Origin: Winogradskyella echinorum
Lineage (GTDB): Bacteria > Bacteroidota > Bacteroidia > Flavobacteriales > Flavobacteriaceae
Assembly (NCBI RefSeq): GCF_014297365.1
Contig: NZ_JACOQD010000003.1
Span: forward strand, 265,468-329,467
Reading direction: 5' to 3'
Length of the DNA: 64,000 nt
Shown here one piece after another: positions 8,821 through 16,802 of the stretch. Every line of letters starts with the position of its first letter. The first letter of the stretch is position 1. Position numbers and translations under genes: made by a program. The notes under the pieces are model-generated. The model saw only the letters and a list, made by a program, of their open reading frames with translations, made no database searches and was not told the origin of the DNA.

Positions 8821-9023
8821 TACATAAAAATGAATTTAACCGCAGCAATCATAGCTATAAAACCTATAAAAGCTATAAGTACCCAAACTGTTCCCTTGTA
8901 GTGCTTTTTATGAAGACGAAGATCTTTACGGTATTGATAGCCAATAATTACAGCGAAGGCAATAAAAAATAATAATCCAAAAATCAATTGACCGTTACTA
9001 AACATCTTCTTATTTTTATGCAA
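8820..9023 (-). CDS. small two-helix membrane protein
   Basis: Protein of 67 residues with two hydrophobic segments (about 13-30 and 45-66) separated by a basic loop (YQYRKDLRLHKKHYKG), so probably an inner-membrane hairpin with the loop in the cytoplasm. A second in-frame ATG gives a start six residues later (MFSNGQ). It is divergent from the NTP pyrophosphohydrolase gene 23 bp away. I do not recognise a function. Confidence 0.7.
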   Translation of the reverse strand: MHKNKKMFSNGQLIFGLLFFIAFAVIIGYQYRKDLRLHKKHYKGTVWVLIAFIGFIAMIAAVKFIFM

Positions 9024-9046
9024 AAATAAGGATTAAAACTACAACT

Positions 9047-9433
9047 ATGCAAGATAAAATCAATGCTGTAAAAGCGTTTCATACCGCATTTAAAATTGGT
9101 CACAGAGAAACTCCAAAAGCAGACTTAGGAATAGACAAAAATATGTTGCGTTACAAGTTAATGCGCGAAGAGAATGAAGAATATTTAGAAGCAGCAAATG
9201 CAAATGATTTAGTAGAAGTTGCTGATGCTTTGGGCGACATGCTATACATTTTGTGCGGAACAATAATTGAACATGGCATGCAACACAAAATTGAAGAAGT
9301 CTTTGAGGAAATTCAACGCAGTAATATGAGTAAATTAGGTGAGAATGGAGAACCTATTTACAGAGAAGATGGTAAAGTTTTAAAAGGACCTAACTATTTT
9401 AAACCTCATATTAAAGAAATTTTAGAAAAGTAA
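9047..9433 (+). CDS. all-alpha NTP pyrophosphohydrolase (MazG-like)
   Basis: Cytoplasmic protein of 128 residues of the MazG / phosphoribosyl-ATP pyrophosphatase-like fold, which hydrolyses nucleoside triphosphates to monophosphate and pyrophosphate and is thought to clean the nucleotide pool. The metal-binding motifs are visible: EENEE at 41-45 and EVADALGD at 57-64. The C-terminal part KLGENGEPIYREDGKVLKGPNYFKP is typical of this stand-alone family. The exact substrate is unknown. Confidence 0.85.
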   Translation: MQDKINAVKAFHTAFKIGHRETPKADLGIDKNMLRYKLMREENEEYLEAANANDLVEVADALGDMLYILCGTIIEHGMQHKIEEVFEEIQRSNMSKLGENGEPIYREDGKVLKGPNYFKPHIKEILEK

Positions 9434-9449
9434 ATTTGAATTGTAATAT

Positions 9450-9473
9450 GGCGAAGTTATTTAGAACTTCACC
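9450..9473. terminator. hairpin between convergent genes, possible bidirectional terminator
   Basis: GGCGAAGTT (9450-9458) and AACTTCACC (9465-9473) pair at 8 of 9 positions around ATTTAG. It occupies the 46-bp gap between the stops of the pyrophosphohydrolase gene and ilvE; TTTATT follows on the plus strand. The T-run is short. Confidence 0.45.
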
Positions 9474-9479
9474 TTTATT

Positions 9480-10547
9480 CTAGCATACTTTTACTCTCCA
9501 ACCAAAAGCATCATCAGTTTGGTTTGTTTGTATATCTGTAATACGCTTTTTCAATAATTCACCATAAGTATTCTCTAATTCTGGCAATTCGTAATCTTTA
9601 TTTTTATAACCAAAACCAGAAATTGGTGAAATAACAGCAGCTGTACCAGCACCAAAAAGCTCTTTAAGACTTCCGTTTTCTGACGCTTCAATAAGCTCTG
9701 ACACTTTTATCTTTCTTACTTCTGTAGTTATGCCTTCCGCTTCAGCAATAGCTAAAATACTTTTTCGTGTAATACCATCTAAAATTCTATCGCTTGTTGG
9801 TACAGTTAGTAAAGTATCGTTAATTCTAACAAATATATTCATGGCACCAGCTTCTTCAATATACTCGTGTGTATTGTCATCGGTCCAAATCACTTGCTGA
9901 TAGCCTTTATCTTTAGCTAACTGAGTTGGGTAAAATTGTCCAGCATAGTTACCTCCGGCTTTAGCAAAACCAACACCACCATTTGCTGATCGCGAATAAT
10001 GCTCTTCTATAAGAACTTTTACCTTTCCAGAAAAATAAGCTCCAGAAGGAGCACATGCTATAATAAATTTATAAGAATCTGCAGGTGAAGCATGAAAACC
10101 TTTACCTGTAGCAAACATAAAAGGACGAATGTATAACGCACTACCTTTAGCGCTAGGAATCCAATCTTTTTCAACTTTTAAGAGCTCCTTTAAACCATCC
10201 ATAAAATACGCTTCTGGTATTTCGGGCATTGCTAAACGCTTAGCTGAAATATTCATTCGCTTTATATTGTCCATTGGCCTAAACAAAAATACACTACCTT
10301 CTTCATCTTTGTAGGCTTTCATACCTTCAAAAATCGATTGTCCATAATGAAAAATTTTAGCTGATGGCTCTAAAGTAATTGGCTGATATGGTACTATTTT
10401 TGGCGTTTGCCATTTTCCATCTTCATAATCACAAACAAACATATGGTCCGAAAACACACTTCCAAAGTTTAAGTTACTAAAATCGACACTGTTAATTCTA
10501 GATGCTTTAGTTTTCTCAACTATGATATTTTCTGTATGAATAGCCAT
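9480..10547 (-). CDS. ilvE: branched-chain amino acid aminotransferase
   Basis: PLP-dependent (fold type IV) transaminase that makes or breaks down Leu, Ile and Val with glutamate/2-oxoglutarate; 355 residues, cytoplasmic. Family motifs: FHYGQSIFEGMKAY near residue 66, the PLP lysine K196 in FAKAGGNYAGQ, and EEAGAMNIF followed by GITRKSILAIA and GAGTAAVISPI. The length fits the long BCAT II type (about 355) rather than the E. coli type (309). It stands alone on the minus strand; a TATTTTTG box (plus-strand 10569-10576) lies upstream of the start. Confidence 0.96.
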   Translation of the reverse strand: MAIHTENIIVEKTKASRINSVDFSNLNFGSVFSDHMFVCDYEDGKWQTPKIVPYQPITLEPSAKIFHYGQSIFEGMKAYKDEEGSVFLFRPMDNIKRMNISAKRLAMPEIPEAYFMDGLKELLKVEKDWIPSAKGSALYIRPFMFATGKGFHASPADSYKFIIACAPSGAYFSGKVKVLIEEHYSRSANGGVGFAKAGGNYAGQFYPTQLAKDKGYQQVIWTDDNTHEYIEEAGAMNIFVRINDTLLTVPTSDRILDGITRKSILAIAEAEGITTEVRKIKVSELIEASENGSLKELFGAGTAAVISPISGFGYKNKDYELPELENTYGELLKKRITDIQTNQTDDAFGWRVKVC

Positions 10548-10665
10548 AATTACTTATAATTTTATTGTCAAAAATACACAATCGTAAGCGTTAAAAAAAG
10601 CTAATATTCCCTTTAATTGTGTAAATTTGTAATTCAATAATTATTCAAATCAAAAAATATCAATA

Positions 10666-11169
10666 ATGAAAAAATTATTATTATTCATAGCAATTAGTTT
10701 AATCGTAGTTTCTTGTAAAAACGAAAAAGAAACTGCTGAAAACAAAGTGAATGAAGCAAAACAAGAGATTGCGTACGCTTCTTTCGGAATGGAAATAAAT
10801 GACACTGATGCACTAACATCTGAGCGCATGATGGAACATTATAAAGGATTAAAATCTGGCGATACAATACCAGCTAAAATGAAAGCTAAAATTGTAGAAG
10901 TTTGTTCTAAAAAAGGTTGTTGGATGACTTTAGATATGGATGGTGAAAATGAAGTTATGGTAAAATTTAAAGACTACGGCTTCTTTATGCCATTAGATGC
11001 AAAAGGTGATGTTGTTGTTAACGGAAAAGCATTTGTTACAGAAACTCCGGTAGAAGAATTAAGACATTATGCAGAAGATGCAGGCAAATCTAAAGAAGAA
11101 ATTGAAGCCATTACAGAGCCTAAATTAGAATATCGTTTTGAAGCCGATGGTGTTTTACTTAAAGAATAA
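10666..11169 (+). CDS. DUF4920 lipoprotein
   Basis: Lipoprotein of 167 residues; signal peptide MKKLLLFIAISLIVVSC with the lipobox VVSC. The mature part contains GDTIPAKMKAKIVEVCSKKGCWMTL, with a paired-Cys motif (CSKKGC), then VMVKFKDYGFFMPLD and HYAEDAGKSKEE, as in the DUF4920 family of Bacteroidota. Its function is not known; the fold resembles small beta-barrel domains. TAAATTTG at 10622-10629 is a likely -7 box. Its 3' end overlaps the next gene by 32 bp. Confidence 0.88.
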   Translation: MKKLLLFIAISLIVVSCKNEKETAENKVNEAKQEIAYASFGMEINDTDALTSERMMEHYKGLKSGDTIPAKMKAKIVEVCSKKGCWMTLDMDGENEVMVKFKDYGFFMPLDAKGDVVVNGKAFVTETPVEELRHYAEDAGKSKEEIEAITEPKLEYRFEADGVLLKE

Positions 11170-11602
11170 AGTTACAGTTCTTTTTTTCTTGTTAGTACTA
11201 CTTTTAAGCAGTTGTAAAAACGACGAAAAACCAGAAGATAAACCTATCAAGAAAGTTGAATACACCATGTATCAACCTTCTGAAATGGCCAACTTTATGA
11301 ATGCAATGTATGCCTACAACTTACAGATAAAAAATCAAATTATTGCAGGAGAAACACCTATCTCTATGCCTTTAGACTTAATGCAATTACATTCTGCGGA
11401 AATGACTAAAGGAAAAGACAGAACTCATGTATGGAATAGCTTTGTAAACGTTTTTATAAAATCACAGCAAACAATTGCAGACACGCTTTCTAATGTTGAA
11501 TTGAAAGCACGATATAACAATGCTATTAATAATTGTTTAGCTTGTCATAAAACGGAATGCGTAGGACCAATTCCAAAGATTAAAAAACTATTGATTCAAT
11601 AG
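11138..11602 (+). CDS. lipoprotein with a single CxxCH heme-binding motif
   Basis: Lipoprotein of 154 residues: a short basic start, hydrophobic segment VLFFLLVLLLSSC with lipobox LSSC, then a helical domain. Near the C-terminus is CLACHKTECVG, a c-type heme attachment motif CxxCH, and a Met-rich stretch upstream (MANFMNAMYAYN, MPLDLMQLHSAEM) could supply the distal ligand. The arrangement, with the heme site at the C-terminus, resembles cytochrome c'-type four-helix proteins, but that is inference. The start overlaps the DUF4920 gene by 32 bp; an in-frame ATG at 11147 is an alternative. Translational coupling is likely. Confidence 0.8.
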   Translation: MKPMVFYLKNKVTVLFFLLVLLLSSCKNDEKPEDKPIKKVEYTMYQPSEMANFMNAMYAYNLQIKNQIIAGETPISMPLDLMQLHSAEMTKGKDRTHVWNSFVNVFIKSQQTIADTLSNVELKARYNNAINNCLACHKTECVGPIPKIKKLLIQ

Positions 11603-11605
11603 CCA

Positions 11606-12301
11606 TTGAGACGAAAAATAATCACCACTTCAGATGGTTCTAAAACCATACATATAGAAGATTGGGATGAACATTATCATTCCATCCATGGTGCCATACA
11701 AGAAGCAAATCATGTATTTTTAAAACATGGTTTGCTTTTTTATTACAATACATTTCATTCTGAGAAAAGAGAAGAATCTTTTTTAGTAAATATCTTAGAA
11801 ATTGGGTTTGGTACAGGACTCAACACCTTTTTAACTTTAATTGAAGCCGAAAAACTAAACCTAAATATTAGTTATACAGGTGTAGAAGCCTATCCTGTTG
11901 AAGCAGAAGAAGTAAAAGCGCTTAATTATGTAGAGCTCATTTCTCAAAAACATGCAACAGTTTTTCAAGATATACATGCGACTTCATGGGAAAAAGAATA
12001 TCACATAACGTCTAGTTTTATATTAGAAAAACAACAAAAGTTCTTTGAAGACATAGATGCAGAAGATACATTCAATATCATTTATTTTGATGCTTTTGGA
12101 GCGCGTGTTCAACCCAATTTATGGACAGAAGCTATCTTTAAAATAATGTATAAAGCACTGAAAAAAAATGGCGTTTTAGTCACCTATTCTGCAAAAGGCA
12201 GTGTAAGACGTGCTATGCAAGCTGTTGGTTTTACAGTAGAGCGACTTCCTGGTCCTCCTGGCAAACGTGAAATGTTACGAGCGCGCAAAATGTGCTCGTA
12301 A
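11606..12301 (+). CDS. mnmD: tRNA 5-aminomethyl-2-thiouridine methyltransferase (MnmD domain)
   Basis: SAM-dependent methyltransferase of the MnmC N-domain family (DUF752) that completes mnm5s2U at the tRNA wobble position. SAM-binding motif LEIGFGTGLNT, then YFDAFGARVQPNLWTEAIF, TYSAKGSVRRAMQAVGF and RLPGPPGKREM, all diagnostic. At 231 residues it has only the methyltransferase half, without the FAD oxidase domain of E. coli MnmC. The start must be the TTG at 11606, 3 bp after the previous stop: the frame is closed before it and no ATG occurs for about 170 codons after it. Confidence 0.9.
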   Translation: MRRKIITTSDGSKTIHIEDWDEHYHSIHGAIQEANHVFLKHGLLFYYNTFHSEKREESFLVNILEIGFGTGLNTFLTLIEAEKLNLNISYTGVEAYPVEAEEVKALNYVELISQKHATVFQDIHATSWEKEYHITSSFILEKQQKFFEDIDAEDTFNIIYFDAFGARVQPNLWTEAIFKIMYKALKKNGVLVTYSAKGSVRRAMQAVGFTVERLPGPPGKREMLRARKMCS

Positions 12302-12460
12302 CATTCAACGAACGTAGTGAGTTAAATGTTGAGAGTAAGGCAACATTCAACGCGTATAGCGAGTTAAATGTTTAGAGAAACGAAACATTCAGCGAAATGA
12401 AATGAACTAAATGTTGAGATTGACAAAACATTCAGTTATTAAAGAAAGCTGAATGCTTAG
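12300..12460. repeat. four tandem imperfect hairpins, 42-43 bp period
   Basis: Units begin at 12300, 12342, 12384 and 12427. Units 1 and 2 have arms AACATTCAAC and GTTAAATGTT separated by exactly 11 nt. Unit 3 has AACATTCAG and CTAAATGTT with a 14-nt loop. Unit 4 has a perfect CATTCAG/CTGAATG stem with a 13-nt loop. Each is followed by GAG or TAG. The first arm overlaps the mnmD stop codon. The array lies between mnmD and trpB. It could act as terminator, attenuator or 3'-end protection; no T-run follows the stems. Confidence 0.85.
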
Positions 12461-12507
12461 AAAAAAGCACCAAACTTTAAAATATAAATATCGCAATTAA
12501 ACCCAAC

Positions 12508-12515
12508 TATTTTTG
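12508..12515 (+). promoter_or_regulatory. candidate -7 box for trpBA
   Basis: TATTTTTG matches TAnnTTTG and lies 80 bp before the trpB ATG, downstream of the hairpin array. No convincing -33 TTG was seen, so support is moderate. Confidence 0.4.
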
Positions 12516-12595
12516 ATTAAAACAAACCTCATTCTCATTTCAGTTTACCTCATAATTCCTTAACTTGCATTGCTATTGAAAACAGGAAAATTATT

Positions 12596-13777
12596 ATGAG
12601 TTATAACATCAGCGAAAAAGGATATTATGGAGAGTTTGGTGGAGCGTATATTCCAGAAATGCTCTATCCTAATGTAGAAGAATTACGCCAAAACTATCTT
12701 AAGATTATGGCAGAGCCTTCGTTTCAAGAAGAGTTTCATGCTTTATTAAAAGATTATGTTGGCCGTCCTACTCCACTCTATTTTGCAAAACGCCTTTCAG
12801 AAAAATACAATACTAAGATTTATCTAAAACGCGAAGATTTAAACCATACTGGTGCGCATAAAATCAATAATACAATTGGGCAAATCCTAATGGCTAAACG
12901 CTTAGGTAAAAACAGAATTATTGCAGAAACTGGTGCTGGACAACACGGAGTAGCTACTGCAACGGTATGTGCGCTCATGGGTATTGAGTGTATTGTTTAT
13001 ATGGGAGAAATTGATATTGCGCGCCAAGCACCAAATGTAGCTCGTATGAAAATGTTAGGAGCAACGGTTATCCCTGCACTTTCTGGTAGTCGTACCTTAA
13101 AAGATGCTACAAATGAAGCCATTAGAGATTGGATTAACAATCCTGTAGATACACATTATATTATTGGAAGTGTAGTTGGTCCTCATCCATATCCAGATAT
13201 GGTGGCTAAGTTTCAAGCTGTAGTTTCAGAAGAAATTAAAAGCCAACTATTAGAAAAAGAAGGTACTGAAAATCCGGATTATTTAATTGCCTGTGTTGGT
13301 GGTGGCAGTAATGCTGCCGGAACTTATTATCATTATTTAGACAATGAAGATGTAAATATTATTGCTGTAGAAGCTGCAGGCTTGGGTGTAGATTCGGGTG
13401 AAAGTGCTGCTACCTCAGTTTTAGGAAAAGAAGGTATCATTCACGGTAGCAAAACCTTGTTAATGCAAACAAATGATGGACAAATTACAGAACCGTATTC
13501 TATTTCTGCCGGATTAGATTATCCTGGAGTTGGACCAATGCATGCAAATCTCTATAAAACTGGTCGCGCGGAGTTTATTGCAATTACTGATAAAGATGCC
13601 ATGACTTCTGGATTAGAGTTGTGTAAATTAGAAGGTATCATTCCGGCTATAGAAAGCTCTCACGCATTAGCCGTTTTTGAACATAAAACATTTCAACCAG
13701 ATGATATTGTAGTACTTAATTTATCTGGTCGAGGAGATAAAGATTTACAAAATTATATTGATTATTTTAAACTTTAA
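12596..13777 (+). CDS. trpB: tryptophan synthase beta subunit
   Basis: Joins indole and serine to form tryptophan, with PLP, in a complex with TrpA. 393 residues, the standard length. PLP lysine K89 in HTGAHKINN, catalytic E111 in ETGAGQHG, phosphate-binding GGGSNAAG, and the C-terminal LSGRGDKDL are present. trpA follows after 88 bp. None of the other tryptophan genes (E, G, D, C, F) is in the window upstream; mnmD and the hairpin array precede it, so trpBA is a separate block here. Confidence 0.98.
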   Translation: MSYNISEKGYYGEFGGAYIPEMLYPNVEELRQNYLKIMAEPSFQEEFHALLKDYVGRPTPLYFAKRLSEKYNTKIYLKREDLNHTGAHKINNTIGQILMAKRLGKNRIIAETGAGQHGVATATVCALMGIECIVYMGEIDIARQAPNVARMKMLGATVIPALSGSRTLKDATNEAIRDWINNPVDTHYIIGSVVGPHPYPDMVAKFQAVVSEEIKSQLLEKEGTENPDYLIACVGGGSNAAGTYYHYLDNEDVNIIAVEAAGLGVDSGESAATSVLGKEGIIHGSKTLLMQTNDGQITEPYSISAGLDYPGVGPMHANLYKTGRAEFIAITDKDAMTSGLELCKLEGIIPAIESSHALAVFEHKTFQPDDIVVLNLSGRGDKDLQNYIDYFKL

Positions 13778-13865
13778 AAAGACCTAAAGAAACAAGAAAA
13801 AAGAGAAAGGACCCATTCTTAAAATAGTCTAAACTCTTTATTCTACTTTCTATTTTCTCAAAAAT

Positions 13866-14627
13866 ATGAACAGAATAAACAAAAAATTACAAGAAGAGAA
13901 AAAGCTCTTATCTATATATTTTACAGCCGGTTATCCTAATATAGACGATACCGTTTCTACCATTAAAAACTTAGAAGAAAGTGGTGTAGATATGATTGAA
14001 ATAGGATTACCTTTTAGTGATCCTTTAGCAGATGGACCAACTATACAAGCCAGCTCTACCAAAGCATTACAAAATGGTATGACGTCAGAGTTGTTGTTTG
14101 AACAGTTAAAAGATATCAGATCATCTGTTTCTATTCCATTAATTATAATGGGTTACTTTAATCCTATGTTGCAATTTGGTGTTGAGGCATTTTGTAAAAA
14201 ATGTCAAGAAGTTGGTATCGATGGTCTTATCATTCCAGACTTACCAGTAGACGTTTATAATGATGACTATAGAGCCATTTTTGAAAAACATGGTCTAATC
14301 AACGTATTTTTAATTACACCACAAACCTCAGACGAACGAATTAATTATATAGATTCAGTCTCAAATGGATTTATCTATATGGTGAGTTCTGCTAGTACAA
14401 CAGGCGCAAAAGCTGGTTTTGGCGATGCACAAACCTCTTATTTTGAGCGTATTGCCAACATGAAACTTAAAAACCCTCAAATAGTTGGCTTCGGAATCTC
14501 TAATAACGACACCTTTACTCAGGCAACCAAGTATGCCAAAGGTGCTATTATTGGTTCTGCTTTTGTTAAGCATGTCACTGAACACGGAGTAAATTCTATT
14601 CATAAATTTGTTGATAGTATATTGTGA
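13866..14627 (+). CDS. trpA: tryptophan synthase alpha subunit
   Basis: Cleaves indole-3-glycerol phosphate to indole, which is channelled to TrpB. 253 residues, TIM barrel. Catalytic E45 (DMIEIGLPFSDP) and D56 (DPLADGPTIQ) are present, as are the substrate loop SSASTTGAK and GFGISN. Its TGA overlaps the start of the next small gene (GTGA), so these two are translationally coupled. Confidence 0.98.
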   Translation: MNRINKKLQEEKKLLSIYFTAGYPNIDDTVSTIKNLEESGVDMIEIGLPFSDPLADGPTIQASSTKALQNGMTSELLFEQLKDIRSSVSIPLIIMGYFNPMLQFGVEAFCKKCQEVGIDGLIIPDLPVDVYNDDYRAIFEKHGLINVFLITPQTSDERINYIDSVSNGFIYMVSSASTTGAKAGFGDAQTSYFERIANMKLKNPQIVGFGISNNDTFTQATKYAKGAIIGSAFVKHVTEHGVNSIHKFVDSIL

Positions 14628-14836
14628 AAGTCTTAAACGATTGGAGGCTAATTATTCTGCTTTGCTTAACCTTGGGTTTGGCTCCATTTTTTCCAGAACC
14701 TCATCTTTTTGGAAAAATACGATGGATAAGTGGAGGTGCAAATGGCATGGAACCAAAAGATTATTTTGATGTTCTAATGCATGGTTTTCCTTTTGTATTA
14801 TTAATAAGATTACTCATTTTAAAACTAAAAAAGTAA
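14624..14836 (+). CDS. small membrane protein coupled to trpA
   Basis: 70 residues, with a GTG start overlapping the trpA stop by 4 bp (GTGA). Two hydrophobic segments (about 8-22 and 50-66) flank a loop with GKIRWISGGANGMEPKDYFDVLMHG. Short proteins of this pattern occur in Flavobacteriaceae, but I know of no demonstrated function. The overlap suggests it is made with TrpA; a role in tryptophan synthesis does not follow from that. Confidence 0.75.
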   Translation: MKVLNDWRLIILLCLTLGLAPFFPEPHLFGKIRWISGGANGMEPKDYFDVLMHGFPFVLLIRLLILKLKK

Positions 14837-14887
14837 GAATCTAAATTATACTCAGAAGAAGAGTTTAGTAAAACAAGCAAATACAAG

Positions 14888-15340
14888 ATGGCATTAAACA
14901 TCGTTCTCATAGAACCCGAAATCCCAAACAATACGGGCAATATTGGTCGATTAGCTTTGGCTACAGGTTCTCGATTACATTTAGTAAAACCTTTTGGTTT
15001 TGAGATCGATGATAAACGACTAAAACGTGCCGGCTTAGATTATTGGCAACACTTAGAAGTAATTTATTACGATACTATAAATGACTTCTTTACTCAAAAC
15101 AATAACGCCAAAATGGTATTCTTATCTAGTCATGGTACTAAATCTCATTGGGATATTGAGTTCGTAAATAATATGTTCTTAGTTTTTGGCAAAGAATCTG
15201 TGGGTTTACCAAAACCATTACTTAAAAAATATAACGACCAACTTTTTAAGATTCCACTTTATAACAAAGCCATTAGAAGCCTAAATTTAGCCAACGCAGT
15301 AAGTATAATTGTATATGAAGGTTTACGACAATTAGAATAA
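14888..15340 (+). CDS. trmL: tRNA (cytidine(34)-2'-O)-methyltransferase
   Basis: SPOUT-fold SAM methyltransferase that modifies the wobble ribose of certain leucine tRNAs. 150 residues. Family motifs: IEPEIPNNTGNIGRLALATG at the N-terminus, LVKPFGFEIDDKRLKRAGLDYW, then the knot segments VFGKESVGLP and IPLYNKAIRSLNLANAVSI. It is 51 bp after the small membrane protein gene on the same strand and may be in the trpBA transcript. Confidence 0.95.
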   Translation: MALNIVLIEPEIPNNTGNIGRLALATGSRLHLVKPFGFEIDDKRLKRAGLDYWQHLEVIYYDTINDFFTQNNNAKMVFLSSHGTKSHWDIEFVNNMFLVFGKESVGLPKPLLKKYNDQLFKIPLYNKAIRSLNLANAVSIIVYEGLRQLE

Positions 15341-15409
15341 AATTGTGCATATTAACGCTTTTTCACTTATATTGCTCTAAATTTACGTTTAACACCAAAT
15401 CTTAAAATT

Positions 15410-15739
15410 ATGATTACCAAGACATTAAAAGCAGGTTTTTTTATAATTGCTATAGGTTCATTTTCATTTGTAGGTGCGCAAGATACGCTAAGTGCAAATA
15501 AAGAAGATACATCTAAAAAAATGTTTAAACACCTCGATATTAATGAGGATAACAAAATTACTTTAGAAGAATTTAAAAAAATGCGCATAAAAGATCCTGC
15601 TAAAGCCGCACAAGTTGAAAAGCGTTTTGCTCGAATGGATACCAACAATAATGGATCTGTAGATAAAGCAGAATTTAGAGCTTTTTATGAAGGTACTTCT
15701 CAAAGAAGAACAGAGAAAACTAATGCAAAGAAAGGCTAA
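15410..15739 (+). CDS. secreted EF-hand protein
   Basis: 109 residues with a signal peptide cleaved near FVGAQ (about residue 24). Two EF-hand loops are visible: DINEDNKITLEE (about 43-54) and DTNNNGSVDKAE (about 76-87), both with acidic residues at the calcium-coordinating positions 1, 3, 5 and 12. The C-terminus is basic. Probably a periplasmic or exported calcium-binding protein; no partner is evident. A strong terminator follows 28 bp downstream. Confidence 0.88.
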   Translation: MITKTLKAGFFIIAIGSFSFVGAQDTLSANKEDTSKKMFKHLDINEDNKITLEEFKKMRIKDPAKAAQVEKRFARMDTNNNGSVDKAEFRAFYEGTSQRRTEKTNAKKG

Positions 15740-15767
15740 TTATAGTCATTCTTTTTCTATACAAAAT

Positions 15768-15797
15768 AAAAATCCTCTAGCATCCTAGAGGATTTTT
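15768..15797. terminator. strong rho-independent terminator after the EF-hand gene
   Basis: A perfect 13-bp stem: AAAAATCCTCTAG (15768-15780) pairs with CTAGAGGATTTTT (15785-15797) around CATC. A T-run lies on the 3' side and an A-run on the 5' side, so it can work in both directions. It closes the trpB-to-EF-hand block. Confidence 0.9.
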
Positions 15798-15865
15798 TAT
15801 ATACATTTATTACCATAGTACTGCAAAGATAGCTCTAGCTCTAAAACAATGAGCGCGTTATTTAG

Positions 15866-15873
15866 TATCTTTG
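15866..15873 (+). promoter_or_regulatory. TATCTTTG box touching the start of the 122-residue gene
   Basis: Exact match to TAnnTTTG. The ATG at 15877 is only 3 bp after the box, so transcription from here would begin at or just past the start codon and give a leaderless message. No clear TTG -33 element is seen. A minus-strand box (TATCTTTG) also lies at 15824-15831. Confidence 0.35.
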
Positions 15874-15876
15874 AGT

Positions 15877-16245
15877 ATGAAACGCATAACACATAAAAAC
15901 GTCTTATTTGTAAGTCTTTCGCTTATCTTAAGCTTAGTTGCGTATACAAATGTTGACAACCGTTTGCCTGTAGAGGCTGTAAAAACAGCTTTAGTTGTTA
16001 ATGAACCTAGTTTTAAAACCCAATTTTCTTTAGCATATCACAAAGCCATTACCCTTGTATTTATTGACAATGCTAGGTTTGCAGCATTTAATTTTTCACA
16101 GTTTCGTAAGGAATTTACAACAAAAGCCAATACAGCTTTTAAAACCTATACATACCACACGCTTAGTCTTAGAGCAACTCAACTACACACCAAGCTCTAC
16201 AGCTATGCTGCACGCCAAACTCTTTATAATAATAGTATATCCTAG
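15877..16245 (+). CDS. unknown protein with signal anchor, 122 residues
   Basis: I do not recognise this protein. It starts with basic residues and a hydrophobic segment (VLFVSLSLILSLVAYTNV, about 9-26), so it is exported or anchored. The rest is rich in Phe, Ala, Thr and Tyr (DNARFAAFNFSQFRKEF, AFKTYTYHTLSLRATQLHTKLYSYAARQ), with many basic and few acidic residues. A TTG two codons earlier (15871) keeps the frame open, but ATG at 15877 is more likely. A 58-residue membrane protein gene follows 83 bp downstream. Another frame over 16055-16252 is also open. Confidence 0.55.
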   Translation: MKRITHKNVLFVSLSLILSLVAYTNVDNRLPVEAVKTALVVNEPSFKTQFSLAYHKAITLVFIDNARFAAFNFSQFRKEFTTKANTAFKTYTYHTLSLRATQLHTKLYSYAARQTLYNNSIS

Positions 16246-16290
16246 TTTTTAAATAGCTTTAACTAGCTATACCACAATCTAGTAACAACA

Positions 16291-16312
16291 GCGTCTCTAT
16301 ACCTAGAGATGC
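16291..16312 (+). promoter_or_regulatory. leader hairpin before the 58-residue gene
   Basis: GCGTCTCTA (16291-16299) pairs with TAGAGATGC (16304-16312) over 9 positions with one G-U, around TACC. It ends 16 nt before the ATG at 16329. There is no T-run, so a leader structure or an operator is more likely than a terminator. Confidence 0.45.
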
Positions 16313-16328
16313 CATACATTATTATTCA

Positions 16329-16505
16329 ATGAAAATTAAAAAAACCTTAAGGTTTACGGCCTTAATATTTATGATTGTTTTGGCTTGTTTGGTACCATTT
16401 CCTTTAAAATTTTCATCTAAGGACAATCTACCCAAAAACCTCATAGAACATATAGATATAAAAGAAGACGATGAGAACGAAGACCAGCTTAAAGAGATCT
16501 TTTAA
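16329..16505 (+). CDS. 58-residue single-pass membrane protein, unknown
   Basis: Small gene: ATG at 16329, TAA at 16503-16505. It begins MKIKKTLRFT, has one hydrophobic segment (ALIFMIVLACLVPFPL, 11-26) and ends in an acidic tail (IKEDDENEDQLKEIF). The basic-hydrophobic-acidic layout and normal codon use argue for a real gene. The Cys at residue 20 does not sit in a good lipobox (VLAC followed by L-V-P-F), so an anchor is likelier than a lipoprotein. Function unknown. It may form a pair with the 122-residue protein upstream. Confidence 0.6.
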   Translation: MKIKKTLRFTALIFMIVLACLVPFPLKFSSKDNLPKNLIEHIDIKEDDENEDQLKEIF

Positions 16506-16802
16506 AAGTATTACCTCACAAATTAGGCTTTAGAATCGTTGCCCTTTTTTCATAAAATATATGTAAAGTTACGTATAATAAAGTGCGATGAATTTTGTAG
16601 TTTTATAACGGATGAGACACAAATAAACAAACGGTTATCTCGAGTTATTTGCGGGACATCATATGGTTTGGTTTAGATAAATCATTTTATGCACATTCTA
16701 GAGAAATACATAAGGTTTTTATTCAATTCGCGTTTCAAAATTAGATATCAAAACAAAGTAATTAATCATAAAATAATTCGTTTACAACCTCTTCTTTAAA
16801 AA
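16506..16802. other. 297-bp gap without recognisable genes
   Basis: AT-rich, with no open frame of note, no clear terminator and no exact TAnnTTTG box. It separates the 58-residue gene from the next unknown gene. CTCGAG sits in the stretch GTTATCTCGAGTTATT near 16637; I see no further structure. Confidence 0.5.

Noticed and set aside
12300..12460. CRISPR-like array
   Set aside because: The units are hairpins that diverge along the array; there are no constant direct repeats with unique spacers of fixed size and no cas gene.
16055..16252. 65-codon open frame overlapping the 122-residue protein
   Set aside because: No signal or conserved feature; the overlapping frame starts with a clear signal anchor and is favoured.
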